A DNA stretch of 64,000 nucleotides from Petrolisthes cinctipes (Eukaryota > Arthropoda > Malacostraca > Decapoda > Porcellanidae). The position numbers and the translations under genes are program-made. How positions within the stretch are numbered: position 1 is the stretch's first letter; each line of letters starts with the position of its first letter. The stretch is from assembly GCA_033782935.1 (NCBI GenBank), contig JAWQEG010000128.1, positions 558,001-622,000 on the forward strand. The letters are read 5' to 3'. Under the pieces are notes generated by a model. The model ran no database searches. It saw only the letters and a list, made by a program, of their open reading frames with translations, and had not been told where the DNA came from. Shown here one piece after another: positions 23,817 to 38,219 of the stretch.

Positions 23817-26800
23817 AGATGCAGGCCCAAAACATGCTAAAAATCGATATTTTAGGTACCCAAATTGAACATGTGTATGCATCTTCTGCACTCGTTTATA
23901 TCCCAAATTTAACCTCAAAACACACGAAAATTCGATATTTTGGGGTCCCAGAAGCGATCTGTACATGTCTAGTCAGTGCTAGAATGTTTTCAAAATATAG
24001 GCTCAAAACATGCTAAAAATCGATATTTTAAGTGTCCAAAGTCGATATGTGCATGCATCTTCTGTACCCGTTTATATCCCAAATTCATTCTCAAAACACC
24101 CGAAAATTCGATATTTTTGGGTCCCAGAAGCGATCTGTACATGCCTACTCCTAGTTAGAGTATTTTCAAAATACAGGCCCAAAACATGCTGAAAATCGAT
24201 ATTTTAGGTGCCCAAAGTCAATATGTGCATGCATCTTCTGTACCCGTTTATATCTCAAATTCAGGCTCAAAACACCCGAAAATTCGGTATTTTTGGGTCC
24301 TAGAAGAAATCTGTACATCCCTACTCCTAGTTAGAATGTTTTCAAGATACAGACCCAAAACATGCTCAAAATCGATATTTTAGGTGCCCAAAAGTCGATA
24401 TGTGCATGTATCTTCTGTACCCGTTTATATCTCAAATTCAGGCTCAAAACACCCGAAAATTCGATATTTTGGGGTCCCAGAAGCGATCTGTACATGCCTA
24501 CTTAGTGCTAGAATATTTTTAAAATATAGGCCCAAAACATGCTAAAAATCGATATTTTAGGTGCCCAAAGTCGATATTTCAAATTCAGGCCCAAAACACC
24601 CGAAAATTCGATATTTTGGGGTCCCAGAAGCGAACTGTACATGCCTACTCAGTGTTAGAGTATTTTCAAAATACAGGCCCAAAACATACTGAAAATCGAT
24701 CTTTTAGGTGCCCAAAAGTCGATATGTGCATGCATCTTCTGTACCCGTTTATATCTCAAATTCAGGCTCCAAACACCCGAAAAATCTATATTTTGGGGTC
24801 CCAGAAGCGATCTGTTCATGCCTACTCAGATGCAGGCCCAAAACATGCTGAAAATCGATATTTTAGGTACCCAAATTGAACATGTGTATGCATCTTCTGC
24901 ACTCGTTTATATCTCAAATTCAACCTCAAAACACCCGAAAATTCGATAATTTTGGGTCCCAGAAGCGATCTGTACATGTCTAGTCAGCGCTAGAATGTTT
25001 TCAAAATATAGGCTCAAAACATTCTAAAAATCGATATTTTAAATGTCCAAAGTCGATATGGGCATGCATCTTCTGTACCCGTTTATATCTCAAATTCAGG
25101 CTCAAAACACCGGAAAATTCGATATTATTGGGTCCCAGAAGCGATCTGTACATGCCTACTACTAGTTAGAGTATTTTCAAAATACAGGCCCAAAACATGC
25201 TGAAAATCGATATTTTAGGTGCCCAAAGTCAATATGTGCATGCATCTTCTGTACCCGTTTATATCTCAAATTCAGGCTCAAAACACCCGAAAATTCGATA
25301 TTTTGGGGTCCCAGAAGCGATCTTAACATGCCTACTCAGTGCTAGAATATTTTCAAAATATAGGCCCAAAACATTCTAAAAATCGATATTTTAGGTGCCC
25401 AAAGTCGATATCTCAAATTCAGGTCCAAAACACCCAAAAACTCGATATTTTGGGGTCCCAGAAGCAATCTGTACATGCCTACTCAGTGCTAGAATGTTTT
25501 CAAAATAGAGGCCCAAAACATGTTGAAAATCAATATTTTAAGTGTCCAAAGTCGATATGTGCATGCATCTTCTATACCCGTTTATATCTCAAATTCAGGC
25601 TCAAAACACCCGAAAATTCGGTATTTTTGTGTCCCAGAAGCGATCTGTACATCCCTACTCCTAGTTAGAATGTTTTCAAGATACAGACCCAAAACATGCT
25701 CAAAATCGATATTTTAGGTGCGCAAAAGTCGATATGTGCATTTATCTTCTGTACCCGTTTATATCTCAAATTCAGGCTCAAAACACCCGAAAATTCGATA
25801 TTTTGGGGTCCCAGAAGCGATCTGTACATGCCTACTCAGTGCTAGAATATTTTCAAAATATAGGCCCAAAACATGCTAAAAATCGATATTTTAGGTGCCC
25901 AAAGTCGATATCTCAAATTCAGGCCAAAAACACCCAAAAATTCGATATTTTGGGGTCCCAGAAGCGATCTGTACATGCCTACTCCGTGTTAGAGTATTTT
26001 CAATATACAGGCCCAAAACATACTGAAAATCGATCTTTTAGGTGCCCAAAAGTCGATATTTGGATGCATCTTCTGTACCCGTTTATATCTCAAATTCAGG
26101 CTCAAAACACCCGAAAATTCAATATTTTGGGGTCTCAGAAGCAATCTGTACTTGCTTACTTCGTGTTAGAGTATTTTCAAAATACAGGCCGAAAACAAGC
26201 TGAAAATCGATATTTTAGGTGACCAAGGTCAACATGTGTATGCATCTTCTGCACACGTTTATATCCCAAATTCAACCTCAAAACACCCGAAAATTCGATA
26301 TTTTTGGGTCCCAGAAGCGATCTGTACATGCCTACTCACTGCTAGAATTTTTTCAAAATATAGGCTCAAAACATGTTAAAAATCGATATTTTAAGTGTCC
26401 AAAGTCGATATGTGCATGCATCTTCTGTACCCGTTTATATCTCAAATTCAGGCTCAAAACACCCGAAAATTCGATATTTTTGGGTTCCAGAAGCGATCTG
26501 TACATGCCTACTCTTAGTTAGAGTATTTTCAAAATACAGGCCCAAAACATGCTGAAAATCGATATTTTAGGTGCCCAAAGTCAATATGTGCAGGCATCTT
26601 CTGTACCCGTTTATATCAAATTCAGGCTCAAAACACCCGAAAATTCGATATTTTGGGGTCCCAGAAGCGATCTGTACATGCCTACTCAGTGCTAGAATAT
26701 TTTCAAAATATAGGCCCAAAACATGCTAAAAATCGATATTTTAGGTGCCCAAAGTCGATATCTCAAATTCAGGTCCAAAACACCCAAAAACTCGATATTT

Positions 26801-27699
26801 TGGGGTCCCAGAAGCAATCTGTACATGCATACTCAGTGCTAGAATGTTTTCAAAATACAGGCCCAAAACATGCTGAAAATCGATATTTTAAGTGTCCAAA
26901 GTCGATATGTGCATGCATCTTCTATACTCGTTTATATCTCAAATTCAGGCTCAAAACCCCCAAAAATTCGGTATTTTTGGGTCCCAGAAGCGATCTGTAC
27001 ATCCCTACTCCTAGTTAGAATGATTTCAAGATACCGACCCAAAACATGCTCAAAATCGATATTTTAGGTGCCCAAAAGTCGATATGTGCATGCATCTTCT
27101 GTACCCGTTTATATCTCAAATTCAGGCTCAAAACACCCGAAAATTCGATATTTTGGGGTCCCAGAGGCAATCTGTACTTGCTTACTCCGTGTTAGAGTAA
27201 TTTCAAAATACAGGCCAAAAACAAGCTGAAAATCGATATTTTAGGTGACCAAAGTCAACATGTGTATGCATCTTCTACACCCGTTTATATCCCAAATTCA
27301 ACCACAAAACACCCGAAAATTCGATATTTTTGGGTCCCAGAAGCGAGCTGTACATGCCTACTCACTGCTAGAATTTTTTCAAAATATAGGCTTAAAACAT
27401 GCTAAAAATCGATATTTTAAGTGTCCAAAGTCGATATGTGCATGCATCATCTGTACCCGTTTATATCTCAAATTCAGGCTCAAAACACCCAAAAATTCGA
27501 TATTTTGGGGTCCCAGAAGTGATCTGTACATGCCTACTTAGTGCTAGAATATTTTCAAAATATAGGCCCAAAACATGCTAAAAATCGATATTTTAGGTCA
27601 GCAAAGTCGATATGTGCATGCATCATCTGTACCCGTTTATATCTCAAATTCAGGCTCAAAACACCCGAAAATTCGATATTTTGGGATCCCAGAAGCGAT
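23817..27699 (+). repeat. Mixed satellite block with a 1350-bp offset duplication
   Basis: Satellite only. About 25.19-25.83 kb matches 26.54-27.18 kb. The offset is 1352 bp at 25197/26549 and 1350 bp at 25339/26689. The 2-bp change is a private deletion near 26617, where TATATCAAATTC replaces TATATCTCAAATTC. A monomer near 26219 recurs near 27245 (offset 1026). Confidence 0.8.
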
Positions 27700-29543
27700 A
27701 TGTACATGCCTACTCAGATGCAGGCCCAAAACATGCTAAAAATCGATATTTTAGGTACCCAAATTGAACATGTGTATGCATCTTCTGCACTCGTTTATAT
27801 CTCAAATTCAACCTCAAAACACCCGAAAATTCGATAATTTTGGGTCCCAGAAGCGATCTGTACATGTCTAGTCAGTGCTAGAATGTTTTCAAAATATAGG
27901 CTCAAAACATGCTAAAAATCGATATTTTAAGTGTCCAAAGTCGATATGTTCATGCATCTTCTGTACCCGTTTATATCTCAAATTCAGGCTCAAAACACCC
28001 GAAAATTCGATATTTTTGGGTCCCAGAAGCGATCTGTACATGCCTACTCCTAGTTAGTGTATTTTCAAAATACAGGCCCAAAACATGCTGAAAATCGATA
28101 TTTTAGGTGCCCAAAGTCAATATGTGCATGCATCTTCTGTACCCGTTTATATCCCAAATTCAGGCTCAAAACACCCGAAAATTCGGTATTTTTGGGTCCT
28201 AGAAGCGATCTGTACATCCCTACTCCTAGTTAGAATGTTTTCAAGATACAGACCCAAAACATGCTCAAAATCGATATTTTATGTGCCCAAAAGTCGATAT
28301 GTGCATGCATCTTCTGTACCCGTTTATATCTCAAATTCAGGCTCAAAACACCCGAAAATTCGATATTTTGGGGTCCCAGAAGCGATCTGTACATGCCTAC
28401 TCAGTGCTAGAATATTTTTAAAATATAGGCCCAAAACATGCTAAAAATTGATATTTTAGGTGCCAAAAGTCGATATTTTAAATTCAGGCCCAAAACACCC
28501 GAAAATTCGATATTTTGGGGTCCCAGAAGCGAACTGTACATGCCTACTCCGTGTTAGAGTATTTTCAAAATACAGGCCCAAAACATACTGAAAATCGATC
28601 TTTTAGGTGCCTTAAATGCGATATGTGCATGCATCTTCTGTACCCGTTTATATCTCAAATTCAGGCTCCAAACACCTGAAAAATCGATATTTTGGGTACC
28701 AGAAGCGATCTGTTCATGCCTGCTCAGATGCAGGCCCTAAACATGCTGAAAATCGATATTTTAGGTGCCCAAAGTCAACATGGGTATGCATCTTCTGCAA
28801 TCGTTTATATCTCAAATTCAACCTTAAAACACCCGAAAATTTGATAATTTTGGGTCCCAGAAGCGATCTGTACATGCCTACTCAGTGCTAGAATGATTTC
28901 AAAATATAGGCTCAAAACATGCTAAAAATCGATATTTTAAGTGTCCAAAGTCGATATGTGCATGCATCTTCTGTACCCGTTTATATCTCAAATTCAGGCT
29001 CAAAACACCCGAAAATTCGATATTTTTGGGTCCCAGAAGCGATCTGTACATGCCTACTCTTAGTAAGAGTATTTTCAAAATAAAGGCCCAAAACATGCTG
29101 AAAATCGATATTTTAGTTGCCGAAAGTCAATATGTGCATGCATCTTCTGTACCCGTTTATATCTCAAATTCAGGCTCAAAACACCCGAAAATTCGATATT
29201 TTGGGGTCCCAGAAGAGATCCGTACATGCCTACTCAGTGCTAGAATATTTTCAAAATATAGGCCCAAAACATGCTAAAAATCGATATTTTAGGTGCCGAA
29301 AGTCGATATCTCAAATTCAGGCCAAAAACACCCAAAAATTCGGTATTTTGGGGTCCCAGAAGCGATCTGTACATGCCTACTCCGTGTTAGAGTATTTTCA
29401 ATATACAGGCCTAAAACATACTGAAAATCGATCTTTTAGGTGCCCAAAAGTCGATATGTGCATGCATCTTCTGTACCCGTTTATATCTCAAATTCAGGCT
29501 CCAAACACCCGAAAATTCGATATTTTGGGGTCCCAGAAGCGAT
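27700..29543 (+). repeat. 1844-bp higher-order repeat, copy 1
   Basis: The offset to the next copy is constant at 1844 bp (27875 with 29719, 28085 with 29929, 28616 with 30460, 29117 with 30961). Shared private changes are strong markers: GGTGCCTTAAATGCGATATG, TTTTGGGTACCAGAAGC, GGCCCTAAACATGCTG, CAACATGGGTATGC and TTTTAGTTGCCGAAAG. The left edge is approximate. Confidence 0.88.
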
Positions 29544-31035
29544 CTGTACATGCCTACTCAGATGCAGGCCCAAAACATGCTAAAAATCGATATTTTAAGT
29601 ACCCAAATTGAACATGTGTATGCATCTTCTGCACTCGTTTATATCTCAAATTCAACCTCAAAACACCCGAAAATTCGATAATTTTGGGTCCCAGAAGCGA
29701 TCTGTACATGTCTAGTCAGTGCTAGAATGTTTTCAAAATATAGGCTCAAAACATGCTAAAAATCGATATTTTAAGTGTCCAAAGTCGATATGTGCATGCA
29801 TCTTCTGTACCCGTTTATATCTCAAATTCAGGCTCAAAACACCCGAAAATTCGATATTTTTGGGTCCCAGAAGCGATCTGTACATGCCTACTCCTAGTTA
29901 GTGTATTTTCAAAATACAGGCAAAAAACATGCTGAAAATCCATATTTTAGGTGCCCAAAGTCAATATGTGCATGCATCTTCTGTACCCGTTTATATCCCA
30001 AATTCAGGCTCAAAACACCCGAAAATTCGGTATTTTTGGGTCCTAGAAGCGATCTGTACATCCCTACTCCTAGTTAGAATGTTTTCAAGATACAGACCCA
30101 AAACATGCTCAAAATCGATATTTTATGTGCCCAAAAGTCGATATGTGCATGCATCTTCTGTACCCGTTTATATCTCAAATTCAGGCTCAAAACACCCGAA
30201 AATTCGATATTTTGGGGTCCCAGAAGCGATCTGTACATGCCTACTCAGTGCTAGAATATTTTTAAAATATAGGCCCAAAACATGCTAAAAATTGATATTT
30301 TAGGTGCCAAAAGTCGATATTTTAAATTCAGGCCCAAAACACCCGAAAATTCGATATTTTGGGGTCCCAGAAGCGAACTGTACATGCCTACTCCGTGTTA
30401 GAGTATTTTCAAAATACAGGCCCAAAACATACTGAAAATCGATCTTTTAGGTGCCTTAAATGCGATATGTGCATGCATCTTCTGTACCCGTTTATATCTC
30501 AAATTCAGGCTCCAAACACCTGAAAAATCGATATTTTGGGTACCAGAAGCGATCTGTTCATGCCTACTCAGATGCAGGCCCTAAACATGCTGAAAATCGA
30601 TATTTTAGGTGCCCAAAGTCAACATGGGTATGCATCTTCTGCAATCGTTTATATCTCAAATTCAACCTTAAAACACCCGAAAATTTGATAATTTTGGGTC
30701 CCAGAAGCGATCTGTACATGCCTACTCAGTGCTAGAATGATTTCAAAATATAGGCTCAAAACATGCTAAAAATCGATATTTTAAGTGTCCAAAGTCGATA
30801 TGTGCATGCATCTTCTGTACCCGTTTATATCTCAAATTCAGGCTCAAAACACCCGAAAATTCGATATTTTTGGGTCCCAGAAGCGATCTGTACATGCCTA
30901 CTCTTAGTTAGAGTATTTTCAAAATAAAGGCCCAAAACATGCTGAAAATCGATATTTTAGTTGCCGAAAGTCAATATGTGCATGCATCTTCTGTACCCGT
31001 TTATATCTCAAATTCAGGCTCAAAACACCCGAAAA
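29544..31035 (+). repeat. 1844-bp higher-order repeat, partial copy 2
   Basis: Repeats 27700-29191 almost base for base. Differences include AATCCATATTTT at 29938 against AATCGATATTTT, and CTCTTAGTTAG at 30901 against CTCTTAGTAAG at 29057. Agreement fades after about 31035, where this copy reads AATTCAATATTTTGG. Confidence 0.85.
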
Positions 31036-32494
31036 TTCAATATTTTGGGGTCCCAGAAGCGATCTGTACATGCCTACTCAGTTCTAGAATATTTTCAAAA
31101 TATAGTCCCAAAACATGCTAAAAATCGATATTTTAGGTGCCCAAAGTCGATATCTCAAATTCAGGTCCAAAACACCCAAAAACTCGATATTTTTGGGTCC
31201 CAGAAGCGATCTGTACATCCCTACTCCTAGTTAGAATGTTTTCAAGATACAGACCCAAAACATGCTCAAAATCGATATTTTAGGTGCCCAAAAGTCGATA
31301 TGTGCATGCATCTTCTGTACCCGTTTATATCTCAAATTCAGTCTCAAAACCCCCGAAAATTCGATATTTTGGGGTCCCAGAAGCGATCTGTACATGCCTA
31401 CTCAGTGCTAGAATATTTTCAAAATATAGGCCCAAAACATGCTAAAAATCGATATTTTAGGTGCCCAAAGTCGATATCTCAAATTCAGGCCAAAAACACC
31501 CAAAAATTCGATATTTTGGGGTCCCAGAAGCGATCTGTACATCCCTACTCCTAGTTAGAATGTTTTCAAGATACAGACCCAAAACATGCTCAAAATCGAT
31601 ATTTTAGGTGCCCAAAGGTCGATATGTGCATGCATCTTCTGTACCCGTTTATATCTCAAATTCAGGCTCAAAACACCCGAAAATTCGATATTTTGGGGTC
31701 CCAGAAGAGATCCGTACATGCCTACTCAGTGCTAGAATATTTTCAAAATATAGGCCCAAAACATGCTAAAAATCGATCTTTTAGGTGCCCAAAAGTCGAT
31801 ATGTGCATGCATCTTCTGTACCCGTTTATATCTCAAATTCAGGCTCCAAACACCCGAAAATTCGATATTTTGGGGTCCCATAAGCAATCTGTACATGCCT
31901 ACTCAGATGCAGGCCCAAAACATGCTAAAAATCGATATTTTAGGTACCCAAATTGAACATGTGTATGAATCTTCTGCACTCGTTTATATCTCAAATTCAA
32001 CCACAAAACACCCGAAAATTCGATAATTTTGGGTCCCAGAAGCGATCTGTACATGTCTAGTCAGTGCTAGAATGTTTTCATATTATAGACCCAAAACATG
32101 CTGAAAATCGATATTTTATTTGCCCAAAGTCAATATGTACATGCATCTTCTGTACCCGTTTATATCTCAAATTCAGGCTCAAAACACCCGAAAATTCGGT
32201 ATTTTTGGGTCCTAGAAGCGATCTGTACATCCCTACTCCTAGTTAGAATGTTTTCAAGATACAGACCCAAAACATGCTCAAAATCGATATTTTAGGTGCC
32301 CAAAAGTCGATATGTGCATGCATCTTCTCTACCCGTTTATATCTCAAATTCAGGCTCAAAACACCCGAAAATTCGATATTTTAGGGTCCCAGAAGCGATC
32401 TGTACATGCCTACTCAGTGCTAGAATATTTTTAAAATATAGGCCCAAAACATGCTAAAAATCGATATTTTAGGTGCCCAAAGTCGATATTTCAA
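31036..32494 (+). repeat. Satellite block with a 324-bp dimer duplication
   Basis: 31201-31524 is repeated at 31525 onward (offset 324; 31300 pairs with 31624), both starting CAGAAGCGATCTGTACATCC. From about 31770 the sequence also matches 33262 onward at an offset of 1492 bp (32064 with 33556). That match includes the rare ATGTTTTCATATTATAG and CATGTGTATGAATC, so this block leads into the next HOR. Confidence 0.8.
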
Positions 32495-35318
32495 ATTCAG
32501 GCCCAAAACACCCGAAAATTCGATATTTTGGGGTCCCAGAAGCGAACTGTACATGCCTACTCCGTGTTAGAGTATTTTCAAAATACAGGCCCAAAACAAA
32601 CTGAAAGACGATCTTTTAGGTGCCTTAAATGCGATATGTGCATGCATCTTCTGTACCCGTTTATATCTCAAATTCAGGCTCCAAACACCCGATAATTCGA
32701 TATTTTGGGTCCCAGAAGCGATCTGTTCATGCCTACTCAGATGCAGGCCCAAAACATGCTGATAATCGATATTTTAGGTGCCCATAGTCAACATGTGTAT
32801 GCATCTTCTGCACTCGTTTATATCTCAAATTCAACCTTAAAACACCCGAAAATTTGATAATTTTGGGTCCCAGAAGCGATCTGTACATGCCTACTCAGTG
32901 CTAGAATGTTTTCAAAATATAGGCTCAAAACATGCTAAAAATCGATATTTTAAGTGTCTAAAGTCGATATGTGCATGCATATTCTGCACCCGTTTATATC
33001 CCAAATTCAACCTTAAAACACCCGAAAATTTGATAATTTTGGGTCCCAGAAGCGATCTGTACATGCCTACTCAGTGCTAGAATATTTTCAAAATATAGGC
33101 CCAAAACATGCTAAAAATCGATATTTTAGGTGCCCAAAGTCGATATCTCAAATTCAGGCCAAAAACACCCAAAAATTCGGTATTTTGGGGTCCCAGAAGC
33201 GATCTGTACATGCCTACTCCGTGTTAGAGTATTTTCAATATACAGGCCTAAAACATACTGAAAATCGATCTTTTAGGTGCCCAAAAGTCGATATGGGCAT
33301 GCATCTTCTGTACCCGTTTATATCTCAAATTCAGGCTCCAAACACCCGAAAATTTGATATTTTGGGGTCCCAGAAGCGATCTGTAAATGCCTACTCAGAT
33401 GCAGGCCCAAAACATGCTAAAAATCGATATTTTAGGTACCCAAATTGAACATGTGTATGAATCTTCTGCACTCGTTTATATCTCAAATTCAACCTCAAAA
33501 CACCCGAAAATTCGATAATTTTGGGTCCCAGAAGCGATCTGTACATGTCTAGTCAGTGCTAGAATGTTTTCATATTATAGAACCAAAACATGCTGAAAAT
33601 CGATATTTTAGGTGCCCAAAGTCAATATGTACATGCATCTTCTGTACCCGTTTATATCTCAAATTCAGGCTCAAAACACCCGAAAATTCGGTATTTTTGG
33701 GTCCTAGAAGCGATCTGTACATCCCTACTCCTAGTTAGAATGTTTTCAAGATACAGACCCAAAACATGCTCAAAATCGATATTTTAGGTGCCCAAAAGTC
33801 GATATGTGCATGCATCTTCTGTACCCGTTTATATCTCAAATTCAGGCTCAAAACATCCGAAAATTCGATATTTTGGGGTCCCAGAAGCGATCTGTACATG
33901 CCTACTCAGTGCTAGAATATTTTTAAAATATAGGCCCAAAACATGCTAAAATCGATATTTTATGTGCCCAAAGTCGATATTTCAAATTCAGGCCCAAAAC
34001 ACCCGAAAATTCGATATTTTGGGGTCCCAGAAGCGAACTGTACATGCCTACTCCGTGTTAGAGTATTTTCAAAATACAGGCCCAAAACAAACTGAAAGAC
34101 GATCTTTTAGGTGCCTTAAATGCGATATGTGCATGCATCTTCTGTACCCGTTTATATCTCAAATTCAGGCTCCAAACACCCGAAAATTCGATATTTTGGG
34201 TCCCAGAAGCGATCTGTTCATGCCTACTCAGATGCAGGCCCAAAACATGCTGAGAATCGATATTTTAGGTGCCCAAAGTCAACAAGTGTATGCATCTTCT
34301 GCACTCGTTTATATCTCAAATTCAACCTTAAAACACCCGAAAATTTGATAATTTTGGGTCCCAGAAGCGATCTGTGCATGCCTACTCAGTGCTAGAATGT
34401 TTTCAAAATATAGGCTCAAAACATGCTAAAAATCGATATTTTAAGTGTCTAAAGTCGATATGTGTATGCATATTCTGCACCCGTTTATATCCCAAATTCA
34501 ACCTTAAAACACCCGAAAATTTGATAATTTTGGGACCCAGAAGCGATCTGTACATGCCTACTCAGTGCTAGAATGTTTTCAAAATATAGGCTCAAAACAT
34601 GCTAAAAATCGATATTTTAAGTGTCCAAAGTCGATATGTGCATGCATCTTCTGTACCCGTTTATATCTCATATTCAGGCTCAAAACACCCGAAAATTCGA
34701 TATTTTGGGGTCCCAGAAATGATCTGTACATGCCTACTTAGTGCTAGAATATTTTCAAAATATAGGCCCAAAACATGCTAAAAATCGATATTTTAGGTGC
34801 CCAAAGTCGATATCTCAAATTCAGGTCCAAAACACCCAAAAACTCGATATTTTGGGGTCCCAGAAGCAATCTGTACATGCCTACTCAGTGCTAGAATGTT
34901 TTCAAAATACAGGCCCAAAACATGCTGAAAATCGATATATTAAGTGTCCAAAGTCGATATGTGCATGCATCTTCTATACCCGTTTATATCTCAAATTCAG
35001 GCTCAAAACACCCGAAAATTCGGTATTTTTTGGTCCCAGAAGCGATCTGTACATCCCTATTCCTAGTTAGAATGTTTTCAAGATACAGACCCAAAACATG
35101 GTCAAAATCGATATTTTAGGTGCCCTAAAGTCGATATGTGCATGCATCTTCTGTACCCGTTTATATCTCAAATTCAGGCTCAAAACACCCGGAAATTCGA
35201 TATTTTGGGGTCCCAGAAGCGATCTGTACATGCCTACTCAGTGCTAGAGTATTTTCAAAATATAGGCCCAAAACATGCTATAAATCGATATTTTAGGTGC
35301 CCAAAGTCGATATCTCAA
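32495..35318 (+). repeat. 2826-bp higher-order repeat, copy 1
   Basis: The offset to copy 2 is 2824 bp at the left edge (32567 with 35391) and 2826 bp after a 2-base GT insertion near 35618 (32898 with 35724, 33556 with 36382, 34120 with 36946, 34741 with 37567, 35136 with 37962). The block is internally repetitive: 31770-33082 matches 33262-34574 at 1492 bp. The marker AAACTGAAAGACGATC occurs twice per copy, near 32600 and 34090 here. Confidence 0.9.
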
Positions 35319-38144
35319 ATTCAGGCCCAAAACACCCGAAAATTCGATATTTTGGGGTCCCAGAAGCGAACTGTACATGCCTACTCCGTGTTAGAGTATT
35401 TTCAAAATACAGGCCCAAAACAAACTGAAAGACGATCTTTTAGGTGCCTTAAATGCGATATGTGCATGCATCTTCTGTACCCGTTTATATCTCAAATTCA
35501 GGCTCCAAACACCCGAAAATTCGATATTTTGGGTCCCAGAAGCGATCTGTTCATGCCTACTCAGATGCAGGCCCAAAACATGCTGATAATCGATATTTTA
35601 GGTGCCCAAAGTCAACATGTGTGTATGCATCTTCTGCACTCGTTTATATCTCAAATTCAACCTTAAAACACCCGAAAATTTGATAATTTTGGGTCCCAGA
35701 AGCGATCTGTACATGCCTACTCAGTGCTAGAATGTTTTCAAAATATAGGCTCAAAACATGCTAAAAATCGATATTTTAAGTGTCTAAAGTCGATATGTGC
35801 ATGCATATTCTGCACCCGTTTATATCCCAAATTCAACCTTAAAACACCCGAAAATTTGATAATTTTGGGTCCCAGAAGCGATCTGTACATGCCTACTCAG
35901 TGCTAGAATATTTTCAAAATATAGGCCCAAAACATGCTAAAAATCGATATTTTAGGTGCCCAAAGTCGATATCTCAAATTCAGGCCAAAAACACCCAAAA
36001 ATTCGGTATTTTGGGGTCCCAGAAGCGATCTGTACATGCCTACTCCGTGTTAGAGTATTTTCAATATACAGGCCTAAAACATACTGAAAATCGATCTTTT
36101 AGGTGCCCAAAAGTCGATATGGGCATGCATCTTCTGTACCCGTTTATATCTCAAATTCAGGCTCCAAACACCCGAAAATTCGATATTTTGGGGTCCCAGA
36201 AGCGATCTGTACATGCCTACTCAGATGCAGGCCCAAAACATGCTAAAAATCGATATTTTAGGTACCCAAATTGAACATGTGTATGAATCTTCTGCACTCG
36301 TTTATATCTCAAATTCAACCTCAAAACACCCGAAAATTCGATAATTTTGGGTCCCAGAAGCGATCTGTACATGTCTAGTCAGTGCTAGAATGTTTTCATA
36401 TTATAGACCCAAAACATGCTGAAAATCGATATTTTATTTGCCCAAAGTCAATATGTACATGCATCTTCTGTACCCGTTTATATCTCAAATTCAGGCTCAA
36501 AACACCCGAAAATTCGGTATTTTTGGGTCCTAGAAGCGATCTGTACATCCCTACTCCTAGTTAGAATGTTTTCAAGATACAGACCCAAAACATGCTCAAA
36601 ATCGATATTTTAGGTGCCCAAAAGTCGATATGTGCATGCATCTTCTGTACCCGTTTATATCTCAAATTCAGGCTCAAAACATCCGAAAATTCGATATTTT
36701 GGGGTCCCAGAAGCGATCTGTACATGCCTACTCAGTGCTAGAATATTTTTAAAATATAGGCCCAAAACATGCTAAAATCGATATTTTATGTGCCCAAAGT
36801 CGATATTTCAAATTCAGGCCCAAAACACCCGAAAATTCGATATTTTGGGGTCCCAGAAGCGAACTGTACATGCCTACTCCGTGTTAGAGTATTTTCAAAA
36901 TACAGGCCCAAAACAAACTGAAAGACGATCTTTTAGGTGCCTTAAATGCGATATGTGCATGCATCTTCTGTACCCGTTTATATCTCAAATTCAGGCTCCA
37001 AACACCCGAAAATTCGATATTTTGGGTCCCAGAAGCGATCTGTTCATGCCTACTTAGATGCAGGCCCAAAACATGCTGATAATCGATATTTTAGGTGCCC
37101 AAAGTCAACAAGTGTATGCATCTTCTGCACTCGTTTATATCTCAAATTCAACCTTAAAACACCCGAAAATTTGATAATTTTGGGTCCCAGAAGCGATCTG
37201 TGCATGCCTACTCAGTGCTAGAATGTTTTCAAAATATAGGCTCAAAACATGCTAAAAATCGATATTTTAAGTGTCTAAAGTCGATATGTGTATGCATATT
37301 CTGCACCCGTTTATATCCCAAATTCAACCTTAAAACACCCGAAAATTTGATAATTTTGGGACCCAGAAGCGATCTGTACATGCCTACTCAGTGCTAGAAT
37401 GTTTTCAAAATATAGGCTCAAAACATGCTAAAAATCGATTTTTTAAGTGTCCAAAGTCGATATGTGCATGCATCTTCTGTACCCGTTTATATCTCATATT
37501 CAGGCTCAAAACACCCGAAAATTCGATATTTTGGGGTCCCAGAAATGATCTGTACATGCCTACTTAGTGCTAGAATATTTTCAAAATATAGGCCCAAAAC
37601 ATGCTAAAAATCGATATTTTAGGTGCCCAAAGTCGATATCTCAAATTCAGGTCCAAAACACCCAAAAACTCGATATTTTGGGGTCCCAGAAGCAATCTGT
37701 ACATGCCTACTCAGTGCTAGAATGTTTTCAAAATACAGGCCCAAAACATGCTGAAAATCGATATATTAAGTGTCCAAAGTCGATATGTGCATGCATCTTC
37801 TATACCCGTTTATATCTCAAATTCAGGCTCAAAACACCCGAAAATTCGGTATTTTTTGGTCCCAGAAGCGATCTGTACATCCCTATTCCTAGTTAGAATG
37901 TTTTCAAGATACAGACCCAAAACATGGTCAAAATCGATATTTTAGGTGCCCTAAAGTCTATATGTGCATGCATCTTCTGTACCCGTTTATATCTCAAATT
38001 CAGGCTCAAAACACCCGGAAATTCGATATTTTGGGGTCCCAGAAGCGATCTGTACATGCCTACTCAGTGCTAGAGTATTTTCAAAATATAGGCCCAAAAC
38101 ATGCTATAAATCGATATTTTAGGTGCCCAAAGTCGATATCTCAA
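35319..38144 (+). repeat. 2826-bp higher-order repeat, copy 2
   Basis: Near-identical to copy 1. Differences seen are single bases, such as GCTGAGAATCG near 34250 against GCTGATAATCG near 37076, CGATTTTTTAAG near 37437 against CGATATTTTAAG, and AAGTCTATATG near 37966. It shares the one-base loss CATGCTAAAATCG near 33950 and 36776. Alignment runs on to about 38225, where the AAACTGAAAGACGATC marker would be expected but ATACTGAAAATCGATC is found. Confidence 0.9.
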
Positions 38145-38219
38145 ATTCAGGCCCAAAACACCCGAAAATTCGATATTTTGGGGTCCCAGAAGCGAACTGT
38201 ATATGCCTACTCCGTGTTA

